DNA from: Achromobacter arsenitoxydans SY8
GTDB lineage: Bacteria > Pseudomonadota > Gammaproteobacteria > Burkholderiales > Burkholderiaceae_B
Length of the DNA: 64,000 nucleotides
Direction of reading: 5' to 3'
Assembly: GCF_000236785.1 (NCBI RefSeq)
Contig: NZ_AGUF01000075.1
Span: 62,001-126,000 of the forward strand
Of this stretch, positions 29,328-37,569 are shown in pieces. The notes under the pieces are model-generated. The model was not told the DNA's origin. It did no database searches and was given only the letters and a program-made list of their open reading frames with translations. A program made the position numbers and the translations under genes. Each line of letters opens with the position of its first letter. The first letter of the stretch is position 1.

Positions 29328-30236
29328 TTAGTTGATTCCTGCGATCAGATTATTCGACGTGGAGGTGCACGTGGCGGAGTCCACGCCGGCCATCTTGGTC
29401 ATCGTGCTGCCCAGAATGAAATCGAACATGGCGGGCGGCGCCGACGAGTACTTCACGACCGGGTTGCGCTCGCTGCGCTTGGTCAGTTCCGCGTAGACCT
29501 CGGGGGTCAGGGCGGAGGGGGCAGCCTTGGCTTCCTTGACCCAGTTGTCGAACCCTTCCTGCGACATGGCGTGGGCCTTGAAACGCATGCCCGAGAAGCC
29601 GCCGCCGCTGTAGTTGGCCGAAATGCCGGCATAGGTGCCGATTTCGCGCGCGTTCAGGTGCAGCTTGGTCTCCATGCCGGCCATCGAGTAGATCTGGCTG
29701 CCGAGCTGGGGAATGAAGAACGAGTTCATGACCGAGGCCGAAGTGATCCGGAAGTTGACCGGAACGTCCACGGGGAACGCGATCTCGTTGACCGTAGCGA
29801 TGTTCTGCTCGGGGTAGATGAACAGCCACTTCCAATCCAGCGAAACCACCTCGATGGTCACCGGCTTGTGTTCGGAAACGAGCGGCTTGTAGGGATCCAG
29901 CGCGTGCGTGGAGCGCCAGGTGATCACGGCAAGAATCGCCACGATGATACAAGGGACGGTCCAGACCACGATTTCGATCGCCGTGGAGTGGGCCCACTTG
30001 GGCTGGTAGTCAGCCTTGGTGTTGGAAGCGCGGTACTTCCAGGCAAACGCCACGATCATGAAGAGAACCGGGATCACGACGATGAGCATGAGCCCGGTCG
30101 CCGTCAGCAGCAACGTCTTTTCCTGGATGCCGATATCTCCCTTGGGGGAGAGGATTTCCATGTTGCAGCCGCCAAGCAGCATGACCGCGCCGACGCCAAA
30201 AATGCGCGTAAGGGTCGCAAGGAGGGGGTGTTTCAC
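29328..30236 (-). CDS. cyoA: Cytochrome bo3 ubiquinol oxidase subunit II
   Basis: A 302-residue lipoprotein subunit. The signal peptide ends in GGC (lipobox Cys24), followed by two TM helices and a periplasmic cupredoxin domain. The CuA ligands of cytochrome c oxidases (C-x3-C, His, Met) are absent in the [15 protein letters not shown] region, which marks it as quinol oxidase. The C-terminus is shorter than some CyoA. I choose the GTG at 30236: an AAGG lies 6 nt upstream and the n-region VKHPLL is right for a lipoprotein. The ATG 117 bp upstream would add a non-signal extension over the promoter region. Confidence 0.93.
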   Translation of the reverse strand: MKHPLLATLTRIFGVGAVMLLGGCNMEILSPKGDIGIQEKTLLLTATGLMLIVVIPVLFMIVAFAWKYRASNTKADYQPKWAHSTAIEIVVWTVPCIIVAILAVITWRSTHALDPYKPLVSEHKPVTIEVVSLDWKWLFIYPEQNIATVNEIAFPVDVPVNFRITSASVMNSFFIPQLGSQIYSMAGMETKLHLNAREIGTYAGISANYSGGGFSGMRFKAHAMSQEGFDNWVKEAKAAPSALTPEVYAELTKRSERNPVVKYSSAPPAMFDFILGSTMTKMAGVDSATCTSTSNNLIAGIN

Positions 30237-30318
30237 GTACAGCCTTGGATGGAAGGTGGGAAATGCTGCAGAGCAGCAGACTGGAATGCTGCTAGGCAGC
30301 AACCTCCATCCTATCGGC

Positions 30319-30332
30319 TTGATCTTGGTCAA
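30319..30332. promoter_or_regulatory. FNR/ANR-like box upstream of cyoA
   Basis: TTGAT-CTTG-GTCAA differs from the FNR consensus TTGAT-N4-ATCAA at one base. It is 83 bp upstream of the cyoA start and next to a RegA-like palindrome. Oxygen control of cyo by FNR is well known in other bacteria; its use here is inferred. Confidence 0.6.
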
Positions 30333-30335
30333 GCG

Positions 30336-30352
30336 TGCGACGAATGGTCGCA
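30336..30352. promoter_or_regulatory. Palindrome TGCGAC-N5-GTCGCA, copy 1 (RegA-type site)
   Basis: A perfect 6-bp dyad with a 5-bp spacer (GAATG), 3 bp from the FNR-like box and about 100 bp upstream of cyoA. It matches the GCGNC/GNCGC half-site logic described for RegA/PrrA-type regulators, whose gene is the next one upstream. Confidence 0.6.
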
Positions 30353-30433
30353 TTGCCTGGGAGAAATCCGCCCCAAGGGACGCGGATTCAGGGTTTTCCT
30401 AGGGGGAAGAAGCCCCTGGGAGAGGGGTGGGGG

Positions 30434-30450
30434 TGCGACGATATGTCGCA
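30434..30450. promoter_or_regulatory. Palindrome TGCGAC-N5-GTCGCA, copy 2 (RegA-type site)
   Basis: This has the same two half-sites and spacer length (GATAT) as copy 1, 98 bp away. A lone third half-site GTCGCA sits at 30479-30484. It lies between the regA stop and cyoA, so it most likely serves cyo transcription. Confidence 0.55.
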
Positions 30451-30494
30451 CTTGCACACAGGGGTGTTGTAAAGATGTGTCGCACCCGCACAAA

Positions 30495-31046
30495 TCAGTC
30501 GACGAGGACCTCGCGTTCCGGCCCCGGTTTTTTGGCCAGTTTGCGCTGGAGCGAGCGCCGGTGCATGCCCAAGAGGCGCGCGGCCGCGGAAACATTGCCG
30601 CCGGTCTCGTGCAGGGCCTGGTGGATGTGCTCCCATTCTAGGCGGTGCAACGGCGTCATGGTCGTTTCGATCGTAACCGTTTCCGGCTTCACCAAACCCA
30701 GCGTGCGCAGAATCATCGGCGCCGTGGCGGGCTTGGGCAGGTAGTCGTCCGCGCCGCGCTTGATGGCTTCGACCGCCGTGGCCACGCTGGCGTAGCCGGT
30801 GACCAGCAGAATCCGCATGTCCTCGCGCAGGGCGCGCAGGGGACGGATCAGGGTCAGGCCGGAATCTTCGCCCAGGCGCAGGTCCACCAGGGCGAAGGCG
30901 GGGCGGATCTCCTCGGCCACGCGCAGCGCCTCGGCGATGCCGGTGGCGGTCCGGGTTTCCAGGCCGCGGCGCGACAGGCTGCGCTGCAGGGTGCGCACAT
31001 AGAGTTCGTCGTCGTCGATCAGGAGGCCTAGGTCGTCAGCTTTCAT
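30495..31046 (-). CDS. regA: RegA/PrrA/RoxR-family response regulator
   Basis: A 183-residue redox response regulator. The receiver domain (about 5-115) has acidic D11-D13, phospho-acceptor D55, T83 and K105. A proline-containing linker follows, then a Fis-type HTH (about 133-173) with the strongly conserved NVSAAARLLGMHRRSLQRKL of the RegA/ActR/PrrA/RoxR family. These regulators adjust respiratory oxidases, carbon and nitrogen metabolism to redox state. The ATG overlaps the regB stop by one base. The cyo operon lies directly downstream and carries two matching palindromes, so it is a probable target. The symbol is that of the family prototype. Confidence 0.92.
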   Translation of the reverse strand: MKADDLGLLIDDDELYVRTLQRSLSRRGLETRTATGIAEALRVAEEIRPAFALVDLRLGEDSGLTLIRPLRALREDMRILLVTGYASVATAVEAIKRGADDYLPKPATAPMILRTLGLVKPETVTIETTMTPLHRLEWEHIHQALHETGGNVSAAARLLGMHRRSLQRKLAKKPGPEREVLVD

Positions 31047-32257
31047 CACATTGAAGTCCCGGGGTTGCCGAGGGGCAGGTAGAAGCGGATGCGGGTGCCG
31101 CCGCCGTCGGCCGCGGTCATGGTCATTTCGCCGCCCATCTGTTCGACGGTGGCGTGCGACAGCGCCAGGCCCACGCCCAGCCCTCCCGGCTTGCCGCTGT
31201 TGAACAGGCTGGTGGCGGGCAGCAGGGTCTGGTCGGGGTCGAAGCCGCGCCCGTAGTCCCGGACTTCGCCGCGCAGCGCGCCATAGCCATATTCCAGATG
31301 CAAGTGCACGCGGGGGGCTTCGGCGGCTTCGCCGGCGTCCGCCGCGTTGTTGAGCAAGGCCTGCAGCAGGTGGGCGATGGCCGGATCCACCCGCAGGCTG
31401 GCGGGCAGGGCGCCGGAGCGCTGCAGGTCGATGGTCGGCCGGATCAGGCGCCACTGGCCCACTACGCGGACCAGGTCCACGGCAGTTGGGACCGCCAGGT
31501 TGCGGATGCGTTCCCGGCACAGGGCCAGAAGCTGGCTCAGCGTGGTCACGTCGGCCCGCAGGTCTTCGTCGTCGTGGACCTCGGCGGCGATCTCGTCGGT
31601 CAGCAGCGTCATGGTGGCCAGCGGGGTGTTCAGCTCGTGCGCCATGGCGGCCGCGTGGGTCGCCAGGGCGACGATGCCCTCATTGCGGGTGAAGCGCTCG
31701 CGCAGGCGGGCCAGTTCGCGTTCGCGGGCGCGCAGGTCCGACGCCAGCCGGGTCGAGAACACCAGCACCACCACGACTGAAATCAGGAAGTTGGCGCCCA
31801 TCCCCCACAAAAGCAGATTGTGGGTGTCGACGTCGCCCCGCAGGGGCTGTCCGAAGATGGCGGCGGCGGCGTATCCCAGCACGCCCGCCAGCGCGGCGGC
31901 CAGGGCCCAGTTGCGCGGCAGCGCCAGGGCCGCCAGCGCGGTCAGGATCAGGAACATCGTGCCGAACGGATTGCTGATGCCGCCGCTCCAGCTCACCATC
32001 CAGGCCAGCACGGCCATATCGACGAACAGGTGGCCGAACGCCGTCGCGTGGGAGAGGTCGCGGGGGCGCCGCAGCCGCAGGCTGGCGTAGACATTGAAGC
32101 CGATCAGCAGGCCCACGCCCAGCCACAGCGGTTCCAGCGGCAGGTCCAGGCCCAGCACGCTGCTGGCCAGCAGGATGGTGGCGGCCTGGCCCGCGATGGC
32201 GAGCCAGCGCAGGCTGCAGAGGGTACGCAGGAATGAAAAGGCGGAACTACCGGGCAT
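31046..32257 (-). CDS. regB: RegB/PrrB/RoxS-family redox sensor kinase
   Basis: A 403-residue membrane histidine kinase. Six TM helices (about 10-175) contain the ubiquinone-site motif GGISNPF (92-98) that is specific to RegB. The phospho-acceptor is H207 (HELNTP). The redox box Cys is C247 (LLALCRER), at the spacing of the RegB redox cysteine. The HATPase domain (about 290-395) has N-, G1- and G2-box residues (NNAADAG, DYGRGFD, GGLGVGLA). It senses the quinone pool and redox state and phosphorylates RegA. Upstream is a 245-bp interval before the copper gene cluster, with no evident gene, that should hold the promoter. Confidence 0.93.
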   Translation of the reverse strand: MPGSSAFSFLRTLCSLRWLAIAGQAATILLASSVLGLDLPLEPLWLGVGLLIGFNVYASLRLRRPRDLSHATAFGHLFVDMAVLAWMVSWSGGISNPFGTMFLILTALAALALPRNWALAAALAGVLGYAAAAIFGQPLRGDVDTHNLLLWGMGANFLISVVVVLVFSTRLASDLRARERELARLRERFTRNEGIVALATHAAAMAHELNTPLATMTLLTDEIAAEVHDDEDLRADVTTLSQLLALCRERIRNLAVPTAVDLVRVVGQWRLIRPTIDLQRSGALPASLRVDPAIAHLLQALLNNAADAGEAAEAPRVHLHLEYGYGALRGEVRDYGRGFDPDQTLLPATSLFNSGKPGGLGVGLALSHATVEQMGGEMTMTAADGGGTRIRFYLPLGNPGTSM

Positions 32258-32502
32258 ATCCAGACACAGAGGCGCCGGCCAGCCAGCCGGCAGTTACGGG
32301 CGCCCGGCTGCGCGGAACGCTGGCATCCGATGCGCGGCGGGAGTGGCCGGCAGCCGCCTGGCCGGGTGGGCGCGGGCGGCGGGATGTGCTGGCATTGTAT
32401 GGTGAATCGGGGCGGGATGCTGGCCGGAAGGGACGTTATGCGTCCCTTAAATTCGCCGGCATCCGGCGTGGTCGCCGCCCTTCCTCTCTCTATATATATA
32501 GG

Positions 32503-32997
32503 TCAGTGGCCGTGGCCGTGGCCGGCGGCGGGCGCGGCGGCCGCGTTCAGCGGACGGGCCACCGCGTCCACGGGCACGCGCCGTTGCTGGCGCGAGGCGT
32601 CTTCCACGACCAGCGTGAGCTGCACGTGGTCGCCCGGCGCGATCTGCCCGGCCAGGTCGATCAGCATGACGTGGTAGCCGCCGGGCTTGAGTTCGACAGC
32701 CTGGCCGGCGGGCAGGTCGATGCCCGGCACCTGGCGCATCTTCATGACGTTGTCCTGCATCGCCATTTCATGCACCTCCACGTGTTTGGCCGCCTGAGAC
32801 TCTACGGCGACCAGCCGGCCCGGCGCCGCGGATGTCAGGCGCATGAAGACGCCCGTCGCATGCTGGTTGGGCACGGTGGCGCGCACCCAGGCGTCCTGCA
32901 CGGACAGGCCGGCATCCTGGGCCAGGACGGAATGGCTGAAGCCGGCCAGCGCCAGCGCGAAGACGGCGGCCAGGGGTTTGATCGAGATCTTGTTCAT
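32503..32997 (-). CDS. Periplasmic copper chaperone, PCu(A)C family
   Basis: A 164-residue exported copper-binding protein. The signal peptide ends LAGFSHSVLAQ (cleavage near 26). The Cu(I) site of the family, H-x(n)-M-x(about 21)-H-x-M, is visible: H72/H76, M78, M85/M87 and H109-V-M111 (GGYHVMLIDL). The C-terminus is a short GHGHGH tail that may add affinity. PCuAC loads copper onto the CuA centre of cytochrome oxidases, in concert with SCO proteins. The SCO gene ends 20 bp upstream on the same strand. Just after the stop is a TATATATATA tract. Confidence 0.92.
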   Translation of the reverse strand: MNKISIKPLAAVFALALAGFSHSVLAQDAGLSVQDAWVRATVPNQHATGVFMRLTSAAPGRLVAVESQAAKHVEVHEMAMQDNVMKMRQVPGIDLPAGQAVELKPGGYHVMLIDLAGQIAPGDHVQLTLVVEDASRQQRRVPVDAVARPLNAAAAPAAGHGHGH

Positions 32998-33017
32998 GAT
33001 GGTTTCCTTTGCGTGGT

Positions 33018-33641
33018 TCAAAGCACGGTGCGCAGGTCTTGCGCGCATTCCTGTGCGGTCTGCTGATGGCGCAAGGCGATGCGCAGCTTGCCTTCGGCGT
33101 CGATGACGTAGGTCAGCGCGGTGTGGTCCATGGTGTAGGACGAGCCGGTCGGCACCTTCTGATAGAAGACCTTGAAGGACTGGGCCGCGGCGCGGGTCTG
33201 TTCCTCGGTGCCGCGCAGGCCGACAAAGCCCGGATCGAAGGCCTGGGTATAGGCGCGCAGGATTTCGGGCGTGTCGCGCTCGGGATCGACGCTGATGAAC
33301 AGGATGCGCAGTTTTTCGGCGTCCTTGCCCAACAGGCTCTTGATCTCGACGGCGCGCGTGAGCGCCGTCGGGCAGATGTCGGGGCATTGCGTGAACCCGA
33401 AGAACAGCATGACCGGATGTCCGCGGTAGTCGGCCAGCCTGCGTTCGCGGCCGTCCGTGTCCTGCAGCAGGAAATCGCCGGCAGGCATGCCGGACAGGTC
33501 CATGCCATTGAGGGGCGGAGCATCCTGGCCGCAGCCGGCCAGGGCCAGCAGGGCAAGGGAGGACAACAGCAGGCGGCGCCGCGGATCCGGTGCGGCGGCG
33601 TGCGTCGCGCCGTGGGGCGCGCGCGGGAAGAGGGAATGCAT
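33018..33641 (-). CDS. SCO1/SenC-family copper-assembly lipoprotein
   Basis: A 207-residue thioredoxin-fold protein. It carries a lipobox LAGC (Cys37) after an Arg-rich n-region. The copper/redox site is CPDIC (C86 and C90) with the distal H173 (MDHTALTYV). SCO proteins reduce and metallate CuA. Cyo has no CuA, so the client is another oxidase elsewhere in the genome. It is the middle gene of a trio with DUF2946 upstream (107 bp) and PCuAC downstream (20 bp). Confidence 0.93.
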   Translation of the reverse strand: MHSLFPRAPHGATHAAAPDPRRRLLLSSLALLALAGCGQDAPPLNGMDLSGMPAGDFLLQDTDGRERRLADYRGHPVMLFFGFTQCPDICPTALTRAVEIKSLLGKDAEKLRILFISVDPERDTPEILRAYTQAFDPGFVGLRGTEEQTRAAAQSFKVFYQKVPTGSSYTMDHTALTYVIDAEGKLRIALRHQQTAQECAQDLRTVL

Positions 33642-33748
33642 GGGGACCTCTGGATGACGTGTCGGCAGGGCGCGGCGTTGCCGCGCGGCGGCGGGCGACG
33701 CGCGCCGGTCTCCATTAGGGAGTCAGCGCGGGCGAGCCCGGGACGAAG

Positions 33749-34174
33749 TCAAGCCAGAGGCGGCGGAGCGCGCGAACCCAGCGGCGGCCCCTGGGCGGGC
33801 TGCGCGGGCAGGGCGCGATGGGTGGGTGGCGGCGGCGCATGGCCCGCCGCCGCCACCAGCAGGGGCGTGGCCGCGGGCGCGGGGGCGGGTGCGACATGCG
33901 CGAGCAGGCCGAAGGGGCATAGCGCGCCGGCGCTGGCTGCGTCGTGCCTGTCCTTGCCGTTGTCGTCGGACGCCATCCCCACGCTCAGGACGGACAGGTC
34001 GCCCGCCGCGGAGCAAAAGGTCACCTGGAGCCGGCCATCGTGCAGTGCGCCGGCATCGGGCATGTAGCCCGCCGGCACCAGCGCACGCAGCGTCAGCGCC
34101 ACAAGCGCCAGCCACAGCACGCCCTCGGCGCGCAGGGCGCGCAGCGTGTGCAGGAGGCGGGTCGGATGCGGCAT
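33749..34174 (-). CDS. DUF2946-family protein
   Basis: A 141-residue DUF2946-like protein. It has one N-terminal hydrophobic segment (LWLALVALTLRALVPAGYMPD) followed by a low-complexity Ala/Pro tail with a few His and Cys residues (TFCSAAGD, ALCPFGL). The family has no assigned activity but is often found with copper-handling or TonB receptor genes. Here it precedes SCO and PCuAC on the same strand, which supports copper homeostasis. It is divergent from the LysM/LytM gene across 72 bp. Confidence 0.82.
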   Translation of the reverse strand: MPHPTRLLHTLRALRAEGVLWLALVALTLRALVPAGYMPDAGALHDGRLQVTFCSAAGDLSVLSVGMASDDNGKDRHDAASAGALCPFGLLAHVAPAPAPAATPLLVAAAGHAPPPPTHRALPAQPAQGPPLGSRAPPPLA

Positions 34175-34246
34175 GCAGGCATTCTATGCCAAGCGTTCCC
34201 AAATTCTTGGTACCCTTAAACGCACTTCGTTCCGACACGCCACCCA

Positions 34247-35044
34247 GTGCCCCAGGTTTCAGAGCTTTCCTTGTCCGTTCCGACCTTGCCCGTCCCGACC
34301 TTGTCCGTTTCGAACCTGTCCGCTCCCGGCCGGGGCCGCGCGGGGGCCTATGCCCGTTTGTGGCGGGGCGTGCTGATGGCGGCGCTGCTGGTGCTGTTGT
34401 CCGCCTGCGGCACCACCAAGGTCCAGCCCGGCTACTACCGGGTCCAGTCGGGCGACACGCTCTATCAGATTGCGCGCAAGCAAGGCACCAGCGTCGGCGA
34501 CCTGGTCCGATGGAACAAGCTGTCCAATTCCAATTCGATCGAAGTCGGCCAGGTGCTGCGCGTCGAACCGCCCGCGGGCCAGGCGCGCACTTCTACACCC
34601 AGAAAGGCGAGCAGCAAGCCGGCGCCGGCGCCGCGCGCCACCGCGTCCTCCGGCAAGCGGCGCACGGCGCCGCCGGGCGCGATCTCGCTGGTCTGGCCCG
34701 CGCAGGGCAAGGTCACGCGCGGCTACGACGGATCCGGTTCGAACGGCATCGTCATCAGCAATTCCGCCGGCACGCCGGTCGTGTCCGCAGCGCCGGGCAC
34801 GGTGGCCTATTCGGGCAGCGGTCTGCGCGGCTACGGCCATCTGGTCATCGTCAAGCACAACGCCAGCTTCCTCAGCATCTATGCGCATAACAGCAAGCTG
34901 CTGGTCAAGGAAGGGCAACGTGTCTCGCAGGGGCAGAAGATCGCCGAAATGGGCAACAGCGACAGCAAGCAGGTGGGGCTGTACTTTGAATTGCGCTATG
35001 ACGGCCAGGCGGTCGATCCGGCGGGGTCCCTGCCGCCGAAGTAG
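34247..35044 (+). CDS. LysM plus LytM/M23-domain protein (NlpD-like)
   Basis: Up to 265 residues. A lipoprotein-like hydrophobic segment (RGVLMAALLVLLSAC, lipobox Cys about 54 from the GTG) is followed by a LysM domain (about 63-110; YYRVQSGDTLYQIARKQGTS) and a C-terminal LytM/M23 domain (about 150-262). The metallopeptidase zinc ligands are missing: SNGIVISN replaces H-x-G-x-D and VGLYFELR replaces H-x-H. It should therefore be a non-hydrolytic amidase activator like NlpD/EnvC. The start is uncertain: GTG at 34247, TTG at about 34358 or ATG at 34376 (shortest) are possible. Confidence 0.85.
   Translation: MPQVSELSLSVPTLPVPTLSVSNLSAPGRGRAGAYARLWRGVLMAALLVLLSACGTTKVQPGYYRVQSGDTLYQIARKQGTSVGDLVRWNKLSNSNSIEVGQVLRVEPPAGQARTSTPRKASSKPAPAPRATASSGKRRTAPPGAISLVWPAQGKVTRGYDGSGSNGIVISNSAGTPVVSAAPGTVAYSGSGLRGYGHLVIVKHNASFLSIYAHNSKLLVKEGQRVSQGQKIAEMGNSDSKQVGLYFELRYDGQAVDPAGSLPPK
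34269..34313. repeat. 15-bp tandem repeat (three copies)
   Basis: Units CCTTGTCCGTTCCGA, CCTTGCCCGTCCCGA and CCTTGTCCGTTTCGA follow each other, with a degenerate fourth copy to about 34327. They are in frame with the GTG-started LysM protein and would encode repeats of TLSVP. They could equally be a leader-region repeat if translation starts later. Confidence 0.75.
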
Positions 35045-35064
35045 CGCAGGGCCGGCGCCCGGCG

Positions 35065-35820
35065 CTACAGCGCCGCTTCCTGCGTCAGCGTCGAGATGAA
35101 CGCGGCGGTGCGCGGGTCGGCCGGTTGCGTGAACACCGTCCGGGAGTCGCCGGCTTCAACCACCACGCCGTCCAGCAGGAACACCACTTCGCGCGAGACG
35201 CTGGCGGCCAGGCGCAGGTCGTGCGTGGCCATCAGCATGGTCATGCCTTCGGCGGCAAGCTGGCGCAGCACGTCCACCACTTCGGCGGCCAGGCCCGGAT
35301 CCAGCGCCGACGTGGGTTCGTCGCACAGCAGCACGCGCGGCGCGGGCGCCAGCGCGCGGGCGATCGCCACGCGCTGCTGCTGGCCGCCCGACAGGTTGGC
35401 GGGCCAGGCGTCAGCCTTTTCCAGCATGCCGACCTTGCGCAGCAGTTCTTCCGCCCTCGCGCGGGCGCGGTCGGCGGGCCACTTCTGCACCGTCACCAGG
35501 CCTTCCATCACATTGCCGATCACGGTCTGGTGCGGGAACAGTTGGAAGTTCTGGAACACCATGCCGGTCTGCATCCGCACGCGCTGGACCTGCTCGCGCG
35601 ACAGCTTGCGGCCGGGCTGGAAGTCCACTGTTTCGGGTCCGATTTCCAGCAGGCCGCGATCGGGGACCTCAAGCAGGTTCACGCACCGCAGCAGGGTGCT
35701 CTTGCCGCTGCCGGACGGTCCGATCAGGGCGGTGACACTGCCTTCGGCGATCTGCACATCCACCTGCTTGAGCACGGGATTGCCGCCGAACGCCTTTTCG
35801 ATTTTTTCCAGGCGGATCAT
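35065..35820 (-). CDS. tcyN: Polar amino-acid ABC transporter ATPase (cystine type)
   Basis: A 251-residue ATPase of the polar amino-acid uptake family. The Walker A is GPSGSGKST (33-41), the signature LSGGQQQRVAIARAL, Walker B VLLCDEPTSALDP and the switch His in ATHDLRL. Together with the permease and binding protein on the same strand it forms a three-gene importer. The order (binding protein, permease, ATPase) and the FliY-like binding protein point to L-cystine. Its ATG overlaps the permease stop (ATGA). Confidence 0.87.
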   Translation of the reverse strand: MIRLEKIEKAFGGNPVLKQVDVQIAEGSVTALIGPSGSGKSTLLRCVNLLEVPDRGLLEIGPETVDFQPGRKLSREQVQRVRMQTGMVFQNFQLFPHQTVIGNVMEGLVTVQKWPADRARARAEELLRKVGMLEKADAWPANLSGGQQQRVAIARALAPAPRVLLCDEPTSALDPGLAAEVVDVLRQLAAEGMTMLMATHDLRLAASVSREVVFLLDGVVVEAGDSRTVFTQPADPRTAAFISTLTQEAAL

Positions 35821-36566
35821 CGGGTCTTCTCGCTAAACACTGCATGCTGGCCGAAGCGCCGCTCCAGGCGCACCTGGGCCGCGGACAGGACGGAACTGAA
35901 CACCAGGTAGATCAGCGCGGCCTCGGTGTAGAGGATCAGCGGCTCATACGTGACGGCGGCGATGCGCTGCGCGGCCTGGAAGATCTCGGGCACGGTCAGC
36001 ACCGCGGCCAGGGAGGTGTCCTTGACCAGCGCGATGAAGGAATTGGACAGCGGCGGCACGGCCACGCGCGCCGCCTGCGGCAGGATGGTGCGGCGCAGGG
36101 CCTGGCCGCGCGTCATGCTCAGCGAGTAGGCGGCTTCCCATTGGCCCTTGGTGATGGATTCGATGGCGCCGCGGATCACCTCGGAGTTGTAGGCGCCCAC
36201 GTTCAGCGTAAAACCGATCAGCGCGGCGGGCAGCGGGTCCAGCACGATGCCCACGCTGGGCAGGCCGTAGAAGATCACGAACAGCTGCACCAGCAGCGGC
36301 GTGCCGCGGATGAGCCAGACATAGAAGCGCACCAGCGCCACCAGCGGCGCGGGGCCGAACAGGCGGATCAGCGCCACCACGAAGGCGAGCGCCAGGCCCA
36401 GCGCAAACGACATCAGCGTCAGCGGCACGGTGAAGACCAGGCCGGCGTGCAGCAGCGGCCAGAACGAGTCCGCCATGAGCTGCAACCAGGCCGGCACCGA
36501 CCATTCGCCTATCTTCGCCAGCAGCCAGTCGGGCAGGACGGTGTGCAGCCAGGTGGGCAGCGTCAT
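35817..36566 (-). CDS. tcyL: Polar amino-acid ABC transporter permease (cystine type)
   Basis: A 249-residue permease of the His/Glu/Gln/Arg/opine group with about five TM helices. The family block RGTPLLVQLFVIFYGLP (about 88-104) and the EAA loop ITKGQWEAAYSLSMTRGQALRRTILPQA (in part) are clear. It would be the homodimeric membrane pore of the importer. The stop overlaps the ATPase start by 4 bp. The binding-protein gene is 15 bp upstream. Confidence 0.87.
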   Translation of the reverse strand: MTLPTWLHTVLPDWLLAKIGEWSVPAWLQLMADSFWPLLHAGLVFTVPLTLMSFALGLALAFVVALIRLFGPAPLVALVRFYVWLIRGTPLLVQLFVIFYGLPSVGIVLDPLPAALIGFTLNVGAYNSEVIRGAIESITKGQWEAAYSLSMTRGQALRRTILPQAARVAVPPLSNSFIALVKDTSLAAVLTVPEIFQAAQRIAAVTYEPLILYTEAALIYLVFSSVLSAAQVRLERRFGQHAVFSEKTR

Positions 36567-36581
36567 GTGCGCTCCAGTGTC

Positions 36582-37364
36582 TTACTGCGCCGACAGGTCC
36601 GTGCCGAAATACTTGACCGAGATGGTCTTGTAGGTGCCGTCCGCCTTGATGTCGGCCAGCGCCTTGTTGATGGCGGCCTGCAGTTCGGGGTTGCCCTTGC
36701 GGATCAGCACGCCGGAATTGCTGAACTCCGCCGTCTTGTCGGTGGCGGCGATCTTCACGCGGGCGTTGGGCTTTTGCTTCTTGAAGTCCAGGAACGACAG
36801 GTTGTCGTTCACGGTGGCTTCGACACGGCCCGACGTCAGCAGGTCGATGGCTTCATTGAAGCCCTGCACCGCCACGACTTCCGCGCCGTGGCTTTGCGCC
36901 AGCTTGCCGAAGTTGCTGGTCAGCGTGTTGGCGGACTTCTTGCCCTTCAGGTCGGCGAAGGACTTGATGCTGGTGTTGTCGTCGCGCACGATCAGCACGG
37001 CGGCCGACGAGATGTACGGATCGGAGAAATCGTATTTGGCGCGGCGCGCGTCGGTGATGCCCACCTGGTTGATGACGGCGTCATAGCGCTTGGCGTCCAG
37101 GCCGGCGATCAGGCCGTCCCATTTGCCTTCGACGAATTGGGCCTTTACGCCCAGCCGGTCTGCGATGGCGCGGCCGATGTCCACGTCAAAACCGGTAAGC
37201 TGCCCGGATGCGTCGTGGAAAGTGAAGGGAGCGTAGGTGCCTTCGGTGCCGATCTTGAACACGCCGGCGGACTTGATCTGATCCAGCCCGGATTGCGCAT
37301 GCGCGGCGGACAGGGCGGCGGCCTGGACCAGGCCGGCGACGAGAAGCGTACGGAAGAGTTTCAT
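36582..37364 (-). CDS. tcyJ: Periplasmic cystine-type amino-acid-binding protein
   Basis: A 260-residue periplasmic solute-binding protein (SBP_bac_3). The signal peptide is MKLFRTLLVAGLVQAAALSA (cleavage AHA/QS). The mature N-terminus IGTEGTYAPFTFHD and WDGLIAGLDAKRYDAVINQV are the FliY/TcyJ (L-cystine-binding) hallmarks, together with ITDARRAKYDFSDPY. It is the first gene of the importer. Specificity for cystine is inferred from family resemblance; other polar amino acids cannot be excluded. Confidence 0.87.
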   Translation of the reverse strand: MKLFRTLLVAGLVQAAALSAAHAQSGLDQIKSAGVFKIGTEGTYAPFTFHDASGQLTGFDVDIGRAIADRLGVKAQFVEGKWDGLIAGLDAKRYDAVINQVGITDARRAKYDFSDPYISSAAVLIVRDDNTSIKSFADLKGKKSANTLTSNFGKLAQSHGAEVVAVQGFNEAIDLLTSGRVEATVNDNLSFLDFKKQKPNARVKIAATDKTAEFSNSGVLIRKGNPELQAAINKALADIKADGTYKTISVKYFGTDLSAQ

Positions 37365-37569
37365 GGCGGTGCTCCACGGATGGGCGATATCTCGGTGGAG
37401 AGCATGCGGGGCTGCAATGCCCTCCGGCGTAGCCGCACTCTAACAACCGGCCTATTTTTCCACAAAGCATAAGGAATAGTAAAAATATAGCCACGGGTCA
37501 TATGGCGTTACCAAGTCCCGGCGCGGTCAGGCCGGGGATCTTCCAGACAGTACCTTGACGGAGACGGGT

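Noticed and set aside
29328-30236. CyoA as a cytochrome c oxidase subunit II
   Set aside because: The CuA ligands are absent and the protein is a lipoprotein of CyoA type.
32458-32502. TATATATATA tract after PCuAC as a promoter
   Set aside because: No -35 at the right distance on either strand and no gene start nearby in the right direction.
34269-34327. 15-bp repeats as a CRISPR-like array or iteron
   Set aside because: The units are directly adjacent with no spacers and diverge at single bases in-frame; no origin or cas genes are near.
35041-35068. Hairpin (GTAGCGC/GCGCTAC) between the LytM gene and the ABC operon as terminator
   Set aside because: It has no T-tract on either side and overlaps both coding ends.
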